A stretch of DNA of 5,124 nt, taken from the NCBI GenBank assembly GCA_030616835.1, contig JAUWWP010000224.1, positions 1-5,124 of the forward strand. The letters run 5' to 3'. Position numbers and translations under genes: made by a program. Shown piece after piece: positions 1 to 4,945 of the stretch; positions within the stretch are counted from its first letter, which is position 1; the number at the start of each line of letters is the position of its first letter. Under the pieces are notes generated by a model. It saw only the letters and a list, made by a program, of their open reading frames with translations. It made no database searches and was not told the origin of the DNA. Origin of the DNA: Deltaproteobacteria bacterium (GTDB taxonomy: Bacteria > Desulfobacterota > G020345765).

Positions 1-397
1 GGAGACGATCAAGGATGGCTGGCTCCACACCGGGGATTTGGGCAGGTTTGACGAGGACGGTTACCTCTACCTGGTGGATCGGGTCAAGGACATGATCATC
101 ATGAGCGGGGAGAACATCTATCCTACTGAGATCGAGGAGATTATCCTGGAGCATCCGGCGGTGGCCCAGGCCGCGGTGATCGGCGCACCCGACCCGAGGC
201 GGGGCGAGATCCCGTGCGCGGTGGCTGTGCTTAATCCGGGCGCAACCCTTACCGAGGACGAGCTGATCGAGTACTGCAAGCCGAAGATGGCCTCCTTCAA
301 GGTGCCGCGCATGGTCAAGTTCCGAGCAGACATGCCCCTGAGCACGGTGTTCAAGGTATTAAAGAGGGAGCTCAGGAAGGAGTATTTCGGGAAGTAA
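1..397 (+). CDS. AMP-forming acyl-CoA synthetase (ligase), C-terminal fragment
   Basis: This is the last 131 residues of an ANL-superfamily acid:CoA ligase. Such enzymes activate a carboxylic acid with ATP to an acyl-adenylate and then to the CoA thioester in the cytoplasm. The 5' end lies outside the window and the first complete codon begins at base 2. Visible motifs are WLHTGDL (A7 region, about residues 7-13 of the fragment), then DRVKDMIIMSGENIYPTEIE (A8, the hinge into the mobile C-terminal domain), and the terminal KVLKRELRKEY (A10). The usual PxTxxGK around the catalytic lysine reads PLSTVFK, so Lys118 is kept but the preceding glycine is Phe. A TTG at 38 could be taken for a start, but the family motif runs straight through it. 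The gene lies 102 bases upstream of the mutase on the same strand and probably supplies its pathway with CoA thioester. The acid cannot be named from this fragment. Family call is firm; substrate unknown. Confidence 0.93.
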   Translation, partial: ETIKDGWLHTGDLGRFDEDGYLYLVDRVKDMIIMSGENIYPTEIEEIILEHPAVAQAAVIGAPDPRRGEIPCAVAVLNPGATLTEDELIEYCKPKMASFKVPRMVKFRADMPLSTVFKVLKRELRKEYFGK

Positions 398-417
398 GAA
401 AAGGTGGGAAATATGGA

Positions 418-463
418 AATCCCCCCTTCCCCCCCTTTTAAAAAGGGGGGTTATGGGGGGATT
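418..463. repeat. C-run/G-run palindromic intergenic repeat
   Basis: A near-perfect inverted repeat lies between the synthetase and the mutase. AAT plus six C, TT, seven C and TTTT on the left face AAAAA, six G, TTAT, six G and ATT on the right. It can form a long hairpin centred at 439/440. There is no T-run after it, so it does not look like an intrinsic terminator. C-run/G-run palindromes of this form recur in intergenic DNA of many environmental bacterial genomes, so it is best read as a dispersed palindromic repeat. It ends 36 bases before the mutase ATG and could affect read-through or translation. Confidence 0.8.
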
Positions 464-482
464 CAGTGGTGTTAAGCAATCG

Positions 483-489
483 AAAGGAG
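483..489 (+). promoter_or_regulatory. Ribosome binding site of mutase large subunit
   Basis: AAAGGAG sits 10 bases before the ATG at 500. In-frame TTG codons at 491 and 494 are only 1 and 4 bases from it, so the ATG is the better start and the longer reading from 491 is not supported. Confidence 0.7.
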
Positions 490-499
490 TTTGTTGAAG

Positions 500-2164
500 A
501 TGCCTACTCGACAAGAGAAAAAGAAGGTAATCGCCGAGGAAAAGGAGAGGTGGGAGAGAGAGCGGAAGATCGCCGAGATCCCGCCGGTGAAAACCGACAC
601 CATGGGTTACGAGCACAAGGTGCTCTACACCCCGAGCGATGTTGATTACTCCTACCTTGATCAAATTGGTTTTTCCGGCGAGTTTCCTTTCACCCGGGGG
701 GTATACCCGGCCATGTACCGGAAGGCGCTTATGCGGTTTCCGCAATACTCGGGCTTCGGCACTCCCGAGGACACCAATAAACGCTGGAAATACCTGATCA
801 GCCACGGCCAGATGACGGTGAACCTGGCCTTTGACCTGCCTACCCACATGGGTCACGACTCTGACGACCCGGAAATCGAGGACGAGGTAGGCCGGGTGGG
901 GGTAGCGATTGACTCCCTACGCGACTTCGAAGTGCTCTTCGACGGCATCCCCCTGGTGCCGGCTTTCTTCAATACCATGGGAGCGGCCTCTATCCTCCTG
1001 GCCATGTATGTGGCCATGGGTGAAAAAAAGGGGATTGACCCCTCGGGCGTGATGGGGGCATTTACCAATGACCTCATTGCCATTTGCTCCTGCCGGGGCA
1101 ACTGGGTGCTCCCGATCAAGCCCAACCTCCGGCTCATTACCGACATGATCGAGTACTGCTGCAAGAACATGCCTCGATTTTATCCACAGAACATCCAGGG
1201 GGTTTTCTACCGTGCGGTGGGTTCTTCCATCCCCCAGGAGATCGGTTACACCTATGCGGCCGCGCTCTGCTACATTGACCAAGCCCTCGAGCGGGGCCTG
1301 AATATTGACGAGTTCGCCCCACGCATCAGCTTCTTCCTCTCCTGCGGCCCGGAGTTCCTAGCCGAGTGTGCCAAGTTCCGGGCGGCCCGGAGACTGTGGG
1401 CCCGGCTGATGCGGGACCGCTACGGAGCCAAGGACAAGAGCTCCCTGCGGGTCAGGATAACCAGCGCCACTGGAGGCGCATACTTTCAGGGCATCGAGCC
1501 CTTGAATAATCTGGCGCGGGGGGCTTACGCCATTCTTGGCGCAGCCCTTGGCGGCGCCCAGGCCACCTTCATCGCCGGCTACGATGAGGCCTATGCCATT
1601 CCCACCGAGGAGTCGGCTCGTCTGGGTCTGCGCACGGTGCAGATTCTGGCCGAGGAAACCGATGTGTGCCGAACCGCGGATCCGCTCGCTGGTTCCTATT
1701 ACATCGAGGATATGACCAACTACATCGAGAAAGAGGCCGAGCGGCACCTTAAGGATATAGAGGATCACGGAGGAGCCGCCGAGGCCGTGGAGTCCGGCTA
1801 TATGAGAAGGGAGCTAGACAAGATGTTTAAGGTCCAGCATACCAAGCGGCTCAACGGCGAGATTCCCGTCGTCGGGGTGACTAAGCACCGGGCCGAGGAT
1901 GTGGAGGAGCCTGAAATCGAATTACACCAGCCCAATCCCGAGGCCCTGCGCCTCCAGATCGAGCGACTGAAGCAGGTCAAGGCCGAGAGGAACGATAACG
2001 AGGTAAAGAGGCAACTCAAGCGGGTACGGGAAGCGGCCAGGAACAGCGATAACATGATCCCCATCTTCATTGATGCGGTTAAGGTCTACTGTACGCTGGG
2101 GGAGATCATGGGCGTGCTCAAGGAAGAGTTCGGGGAATTCAAGGAGCCCAGGTTTCAGTTCTAA
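500..2164 (+). CDS. B12-dependent acyl-CoA mutase, large (catalytic barrel) subunit, divergent
   Basis: A 554-residue protein of the methylmalonyl-CoA mutase family, without the C-terminal cobalamin domain, which is the next gene. This matches the stand-alone large subunits of isobutyryl-CoA, 2-hydroxyisobutyryl-CoA and archaeal-type methylmalonyl-CoA mutases. Family landmarks include FTRGVYPAMY (64-73), YSGFGTPEDTN (83-93), AFDLPTHMGHDSD (110-122), FDGIPL (147-152), NIDEFAPRISFF (268-279), PLNNLARGA (334-342), GGAQ (351-354), DPLAGSYYIE (394-403) and CTLGEI (531-536). By ungapped alignment from memory to human/Propionibacterium methylmalonyl-CoA mutase, the carboxylate-binding Tyr89 and Arg207 are kept (Tyr83, Arg199). 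The conserved His244 is Phe236, Gln197 is Thr189, and the RPWTIRQY segment is ALMRFPQY. The HCQTSG loop is TSATGG (321-326). A carboxylated acyl-CoA substrate is plausible, but ordinary methylmalonyl-CoA mutase activity is doubtful. It is likely translated with the small subunit 34 bases downstream. Confidence 0.92.
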   Translation: MPTRQEKKKVIAEEKERWERERKIAEIPPVKTDTMGYEHKVLYTPSDVDYSYLDQIGFSGEFPFTRGVYPAMYRKALMRFPQYSGFGTPEDTNKRWKYLISHGQMTVNLAFDLPTHMGHDSDDPEIEDEVGRVGVAIDSLRDFEVLFDGIPLVPAFFNTMGAASILLAMYVAMGEKKGIDPSGVMGAFTNDLIAICSCRGNWVLPIKPNLRLITDMIEYCCKNMPRFYPQNIQGVFYRAVGSSIPQEIGYTYAAALCYIDQALERGLNIDEFAPRISFFLSCGPEFLAECAKFRAARRLWARLMRDRYGAKDKSSLRVRITSATGGAYFQGIEPLNNLARGAYAILGAALGGAQATFIAGYDEAYAIPTEESARLGLRTVQILAEETDVCRTADPLAGSYYIEDMTNYIEKEAERHLKDIEDHGGAAEAVESGYMRRELDKMFKVQHTKRLNGEIPVVGVTKHRAEDVEEPEIELHQPNPEALRLQIERLKQVKAERNDNEVKRQLKRVREAARNSDNMIPIFIDAVKVYCTLGEIMGVLKEEFGEFKEPRFQF

Positions 2165-2187
2165 AGGTGTGGGATAGACTCACCTGT

Positions 2188-2195
2188 AGGAGGGG
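2188..2195 (+). promoter_or_regulatory. Strong ribosome binding site of the B12 subunit
   Basis: AGGAGGGG lies directly before the small-subunit ATG at 2199, with 5 bases between AGGAGG and the ATG. It is the best Shine-Dalgarno match in the window and fixes the start. It suggests ample independent initiation for the small subunit. Confidence 0.75.
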
Positions 2196-2198
2196 AAT

Positions 2199-2585
2199 AT
2201 GGAACGGAAGACGAGGGTACTGGTGGCCAAGCCCGGCCTGGACGGCCATGACATGGGCGCGCGGCTTGTCTGCCAGCTTCTCCGGGATGCGGGGATGGAA
2301 GTGATCTACACCGGGCTACGCCAGAGCGTGGAGGCCATTGTGAGCACGGCCGTCCAGGAGGATGTGGATGTGGTGGGTCTGAGTATCCTTTCCGGCGCCC
2401 ACCTGGGACTGACCCGGAAGGTTATCGAGGGGCTCAAGGCCGCGGGAGTGGGTGAGAAGACCGTGGTGGTAGGAGGGCTCATCCTCAAGGGCGATGAGGA
2501 GAAGCTCAAGGAAATGAGGGTAAAGGCGGTGTTTACTATGAAAACCCCCCACGAGGAGATCAAGGATTTTTTCCGGAATTTGTGA
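2199..2585 (+). CDS. B12-binding small subunit of acyl-CoA mutase
   Basis: A 128-residue stand-alone cobalamin-binding domain of the methylmalonyl-CoA mutase C-terminal type. It binds adenosylcobalamin base-off/His-on and docks on the large subunit to form the active mutase. The protein starts with RVLVAKPGLDGHDMG. Asp15, His17 and Gly20 form the DxHxxG motif, His17 is the expected lower cobalt ligand, and Lys11 matches the conserved lysine four residues before the Asp. SIL (62-64) is the SxL motif lining the nucleotide tail, and GG at 92-93 is the third binding motif. Length matches separate small subunits such as IcmB/HcmB. The family usually has DGHDRG, whereas Met19 is found here. The gene directly follows the large subunit (34-base gap, strong Shine-Dalgarno). 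No MeaB-type GTPase chaperone or cobalamin adenosyltransferase is in the window. Confidence 0.95.
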   Translation: MERKTRVLVAKPGLDGHDMGARLVCQLLRDAGMEVIYTGLRQSVEAIVSTAVQEDVDVVGLSILSGAHLGLTRKVIEGLKAAGVGEKTVVVGGLILKGDEEKLKEMRVKAVFTMKTPHEEIKDFFRNL

Positions 2586-2611
2586 TTCGGACATAAGAGA
2601 AAGATTTAGTG

Positions 2612-2633
2612 CCTGTCCTGAGCCTGTCGGAAG
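2612..2633. repeat. Dispersed repeat, TGTCCTGAGCC...TCGAAGG family, degenerate copy
   Basis: Bases 2614-2629 (TGTCCTGAGCCTGTCG) match 4895-4910 exactly over 16 bases. A variant with a longer centre lies at 4845-4879. Here the right end reads GGAAG instead of GAAGG, so the closing stem is broken and this copy looks decayed. It sits 26 bases after the stop of the B12 subunit. Confidence 0.75.
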
Positions 2634-2640
2634 AATATCT

Positions 2641-2769
2641 AATGTCAAATGCCAAAGCTCAAAGTTCAAATGAAATCCAAAGTCCAAATGACTAAATAAA
2701 AGAGGAAAGGTACTTTGACATTTATTCATTTGACATTCATTTGACATTTGGATTTTGGCATTTGGATTT
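2641..2769. repeat. AT-rich heptamer-like repeat spacer with tandem and inverted copies
   Basis: The spacer between the B12 subunit and the crotonase is built from variants of CAAATGN/CATTTGN words. The left part (2641-2692) carries CAAATG/CAAAG words. The right part (2715-2769) carries their reverse complements, for example GTCAAATGCCAAAG on the left against TTTGGCATTTGG on the right. An exact 11-base tandem repeat, ATTCATTTGAC, fills 2724-2734 and 2735-2745. The two arms could fold imperfectly around the centre at 2693-2714. Nothing in it looks coding. The reading frame that extends upstream from the crotonase through this repeat is an artefact. The remainder of the gap to 2839 has only a short TTCCCC/GGGGAA hairpin at 2800-2812. 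Confidence 0.7.
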
Positions 2770-2827
2770 AATGGATCTGATATTTTGCTTCATTCAGCCT
2801 TCCCCTGGGGAAAGCAGTTATTCTAAT

Positions 2828-2831
2828 GAGG
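2828..2831 (+). promoter_or_regulatory. Ribosome binding site of the crotonase
   Basis: GAGG lies 8 bases before the ATG at 2840. It decides the start against an in-frame upstream ATG at 2741, which lies inside the repeat spacer and has no such site. Confidence 0.6.
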
Positions 2832-2839
2832 ATTTAGTT

Positions 2840-3628
2840 ATGGGTGAACCGTTAGTTCTTGTTGAAAAGGAGGGTGGCGTCACCACCCTGACCCTCAATG
2901 ACCCGGAGCGGCGAAATGCCTTAAGTATGGAGCTGGTGGACAAGCTGGTCGCAGCGGTGGAGGCGATCAAGGCGGACGCTGATGTGCTCGCGGTAATCTT
3001 GACCGGAACGGGCAAGGCCTTTTCATCAGGCGGCGACATAAAGGGTATGATACCTCCCCAGGGCATGGGTGACGGGGAGATGGCCGGTCACATCAAGGAG
3101 TACTACTTGAAGAACCTCTCGGTGATGGACATTCCGGTTCCCACAATCGCGGCCATCAACGGACACGCAATCGGTGCGGGATGCACCCTGACCCTGGCCT
3201 GCGACATGCGGATTGCTTCCATAAAGGCCAAGATCGGGCTGGGGTTCGTCAAGATCGGCCTTCATCCAGGGATGGGCACTACCTTTTTTCTGCCGCGCCT
3301 GGTGGGCACCGCCCGGGCATATGAGTTATTGCTCACCGGTGAGGTTATTACTGGGGAGGAGGCAGCCCGGATCGGACTGGTCAACCGCGCGGTGGAACCA
3401 GAGCAGTTAATGGATGCGGCCCATGAGCTGGCCGACAAGATCGCGCGCGGCCCTGCCATACCTATCCGAAAGATGAAGGAATCAATCGGAGGAAGTTACA
3501 AGCGAGACCTGGTGGAAACCCTGGACCTGGAGGCCAGCGCCCAGGTGGAGTGCTCAAAGACCGAGGATCTGATGGAGGGGATCAATGCATTCATCGAGCG
3601 GCGCGAGCCCAAGTTCAAAGGGAAATAG
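2840..3628 (+). CDS. Crotonase-family protein (enoyl-CoA hydratase/isomerase-like), catalytic Glu residues absent
   Basis: A 262-residue protein of normal crotonase length. Crotonases hold an acyl-CoA thioester in an oxyanion hole and catalyse hydration, isomerisation, hydrolysis, C-C cleavage or decarboxylation. Family landmarks are LNDPERRNALS (19-29), the first oxyanion-hole segment AFSSGGDIKGM (60-70), the second, INGHAIGAGCTLTLACD (106-122), then GLHPGMGTTFFLPRLVG (140-156), LLLTGEVITGEEAARIGLVN (163-182) and the C-terminal EGINAFIERREPKFKGK. Compared from memory with rat mitochondrial crotonase, Glu144 (in GGCEL) is Thr116 and Glu164 (in QPEILLG) is Phe136. The classical hydratase pair is therefore missing. 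Many crotonases with a GLHPGMG segment are annotated as hydratases on similarity alone. Isomerase, hydrolase or decarboxylase activity fits as well. The start at 2840 gives a standard N-terminus. The acyl-CoA dehydrogenase begins 14 bases after its stop. Confidence 0.9.
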   Translation: MGEPLVLVEKEGGVTTLTLNDPERRNALSMELVDKLVAAVEAIKADADVLAVILTGTGKAFSSGGDIKGMIPPQGMGDGEMAGHIKEYYLKNLSVMDIPVPTIAAINGHAIGAGCTLTLACDMRIASIKAKIGLGFVKIGLHPGMGTTFFLPRLVGTARAYELLLTGEVITGEEAARIGLVNRAVEPEQLMDAAHELADKIARGPAIPIRKMKESIGGSYKRDLVETLDLEASAQVECSKTEDLMEGINAFIERREPKFKGK

Positions 3629-3633
3629 AATGG

Positions 3634-3638
3634 GGAGG
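3634..3638 (+). promoter_or_regulatory. Ribosome binding site of the acyl-CoA dehydrogenase
   Basis: GGAGG lies within GGGGAGGAA, 4 bases before the ATG at 3643. It sits in the 14-base gap after the crotonase stop and selects MDFELSDEH as the N-terminus, rather than a reading opened at 3550 inside the crotonase gene. Confidence 0.75.
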
Positions 3639-3642
3639 AATC

Positions 3643-4776
3643 ATGGATTTTGAGCTGAGTGACGAGCACAAGATGTTTCGCAAAACCGTGCGAGATTTTG
3701 CCGAGCGGGAGATTGCTCCCTTGATCGATGAGGCAGAGGAAAAACAGAAGTTTCCCCTGGAATTGGTTCCCAGGGCCAGGGAGGTGGGTCTTCTTGGGGT
3801 TGGATTTCCTGAGGAATATGGGGGGAGCGGTGGGGACATGGTCATGATCTGTATCCTTTGCGAGGAGTTATCCCGGGTTTGTAGCGGGATAGGAGTGGGG
3901 TTGTTCTCAATAGCCATGGGGCCAGGGGCAATTTCAGCCTTGGGAAACGAAGAGCAGAAAAGAAAATACCTTCCTTCAGCCCTTAAAGGGGAGAAGGTCT
4001 TCGCCCTGGGCTTGACCGAGCCTAATGCCGGCTCGGACTTGAGTGCTATTGAAACTACGGCCCGGGAAGATGGGGATAACTATATATTGAATGGCTCAAA
4101 GATATTTATTACCAATGGAACATTTGCCGATTATGTTTTCACTGCTGCCTATACCGATAAAAGCAAGGGCCTTTTGGGTATGAATCTCTTTATTGTAGAT
4201 ACCAAAACTCCAGGATTCTCAGTAACCAGAAAACTGGATAAGTTAGGTCATCGATCTGCCGAAACCGCGGAGCTACTGTATGAAGATGTCCGGGTGCCGA
4301 AGGAAAATATCCTGGGAGCAGAAGGGGGGATGATAAATATTCTGCAGCTTTTAGATGGCGGAAGGGTTATTGTGGCTGCCCGGGCTCTGGGGATAGCCCA
4401 GGCAGCCTACGAGGCTGCCTTTAAATATTCCCAGGAGAGGGTTCAATTTGGAAGGCCCATAGCAAAATTCCAGGTAAATAGATTTAAAATCGCCCGGATG
4501 GCTATGGAAATTGATGCTGCCCGGCTTCTGATTTATCGGGCTGCCTGGCTTCTTGGTCAGGATAAAAAGTGCACCAAGGAGGCCTCCATGGCCAAGCTCT
4601 TTGCCTCCGAGCTTGCAGTCAGGGTAGCCGGGGAAGCACTTCAACTTCATGGGGGCTACGGCTATATAAAGGAATTTCCTGTGGAGAGATACTTCCGGGA
4701 TGCCAAGCTCTGCCCCATTACCGAGGGAACCTCCGAGATCCAGCACATTATTATTGCCCGGGAGCTTGAACTTTAA
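3643..4776 (+). CDS. Acyl-CoA dehydrogenase (FAD-dependent)
   Basis: A 377-residue enzyme, standard length for the short/medium-chain family. It forms an alpha,beta double bond in an acyl-CoA with FAD and passes electrons to electron-transfer flavoprotein. The N-terminal helical domain starts DFELSDEHKMFRKTVRDFA. LGLTEPNAGSDLS (122-134) and IFITNGTFAD (154-163) are the flavin/substrate motifs of the beta domain, followed by LGHRSAETAELLYEDVRVP (201-219). The C-terminal domain has ERVQFGRPI (265-273), LHGGYGYIKEFPVERYFRDAK (335-355) and TEGTSEIQ. Glu361 of that last motif lines up with the catalytic base Glu376 of medium-chain dehydrogenase. All key residues seem intact, so it should be active. 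The chain-length or branched substrate cannot be told from the sequence. It is almost certainly co-translated with the crotonase. Its middle is clearly more AT-rich, and richer in ATA and TTT codons, than the mutase genes. Confidence 0.95.
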   Translation: MDFELSDEHKMFRKTVRDFAEREIAPLIDEAEEKQKFPLELVPRAREVGLLGVGFPEEYGGSGGDMVMICILCEELSRVCSGIGVGLFSIAMGPGAISALGNEEQKRKYLPSALKGEKVFALGLTEPNAGSDLSAIETTAREDGDNYILNGSKIFITNGTFADYVFTAAYTDKSKGLLGMNLFIVDTKTPGFSVTRKLDKLGHRSAETAELLYEDVRVPKENILGAEGGMINILQLLDGGRVIVAARALGIAQAAYEAAFKYSQERVQFGRPIAKFQVNRFKIARMAMEIDAARLLIYRAAWLLGQDKKCTKEASMAKLFASELAVRVAGEALQLHGGYGYIKEFPVERYFRDAKLCPITEGTSEIQHIIIARELEL

Positions 4777-4784
4777 GATTTGGT

Positions 4785-4805
4785 CAATCCGCCTGAGGCG
4801 GATTG
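4785..4805. repeat. Short perfect palindrome after the dehydrogenase (possible terminator hairpin)
   Basis: CAATCCGCC (4785-4793) and GGCGGATTG (4797-4805) form a perfect 9-base-pair stem with a TGA loop, 8 bases after the stop codon at 4774-4776. Its position suits a transcription terminator, but only a weak T-rich stretch (TGGTTGCGTTTG) follows. It may instead be another member of the palindromic repeat cluster downstream, or protect the 3' end of the mRNA. Confidence 0.6.
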
Positions 4806-4816
4806 TGGTTGCGTTT

Positions 4817-4843
4817 GTAGGTCGGGCATCCTGCCCGACCTAC
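4817..4843. repeat. Perfect 12-bp palindromic repeat (GTAGGTCGGGCA type)
   Basis: GTAGGTCGGGCA (4817-4828) and TGCCCGACCTAC (4832-4843) are exact reverse complements around a TCC loop. It is not followed by a T-run. Repeats of this GTAGGNCGGGC form are common in intergenic DNA of environmental bacteria (general knowledge). A related, split copy follows at 4882-4927. Confidence 0.8.
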
Positions 4844-4844
4844 C

Positions 4845-4879
4845 TGTCCTGAGCCCCGATGGGTGGCGGGGTCGAAGGA
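4845..4879. repeat. Dispersed repeat, TGTCCTGAGCC...TCGAAGGA family, variant with long central stem
   Basis: The conserved ends TGTCCTGAGCC (4845-4855) and GTCGAAGGA (4871-4879) match the family also seen at 2612 and 4895. The centre is replaced by a longer segment with its own CCCCG (4854-4858) / CGGGG (4867-4871) stem. The outer TCCT and AGGA pair as well, so the whole unit can fold into one interrupted hairpin. Confidence 0.7.
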
Positions 4880-4881
4880 AT

Positions 4882-4927
4882 GGCGGGCTGGCCATGTCCT
4901 GAGCCTGTCGAAGGGAAGCCCGCCCTA
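4882..4927. repeat. CGGGC-type palindrome interrupted by a TGTCCTGAGCCTGTCGAAGG repeat
   Basis: GGCGGGCT (4882-4889) and AGCCCGCC (4917-4924, continuing CTAC-like to 4927) are complementary arms like those of the 4817-4843 element. They are separated by 27 bases that contain a complete second repeat, TGTCCTGAGCCTGTCGAAGG, at 4895-4914. One repeat family appears nested in the loop of the other. Confidence 0.7.
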
Positions 4928-4935
4928 CTAGTAAA

Positions 4936-4939
4936 AGGA
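4936..4939 (+). promoter_or_regulatory. Ribosome binding site of the thiolase-like gene
   Basis: AGGA (in AAAAGGAA) lies 6 bases before the TTG at 4946, supporting that unusual start codon. A GTG at 4961 would be 21 bases away. Confidence 0.6.
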
Positions 4940-4945
4940 ATAATT

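Noticed and set aside
491..499. TTG start for the mutase large subunit
   Set aside because: It is 1 base from the Shine-Dalgarno sequence. The ATG at 500 is better spaced.
359..856. Open reading frame on the minus strand across the start of the mutase gene
   Set aside because: It is antisense to a clearly conserved mutase N-terminus and passes through the C/G-run palindrome. The protein has low-complexity Leu/Pro/Gly runs and resembles no family.
2165..2185. AGGTG/CACCT hairpin between mutase subunits
   Set aside because: A 5-bp stem with an 11-base loop and no T-run is too weak to call an attenuator or terminator.
2715..2746. Three TTGACA words as -35 promoter boxes
   Set aside because: They are products of the CATTTGACATT repeat, and no good TATAAT-like box lies 16-18 bases downstream of any of them. 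A promoter here is possible but not supported.
2741..2839. Upstream extension of the crotonase frame
   Set aside because: It translates the AT-rich repeat, lacks a ribosome binding site and adds residues not seen in crotonases. The ATG at 2840 has GAGG at proper spacing and gives a normal length.
3550..3642. Upstream extension of the acyl-CoA dehydrogenase frame into the crotonase gene
   Set aside because: This stretch is coding in another frame for the conserved crotonase C-terminus. The ATG at 3643 has GGAGG and yields the family N-terminus.
4817..4927. CRISPR-like array from the clustered repeats
   Set aside because: The repeats belong to different palindrome families, with irregular spacing and nesting. 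There are no regular spacers and no cas genes.
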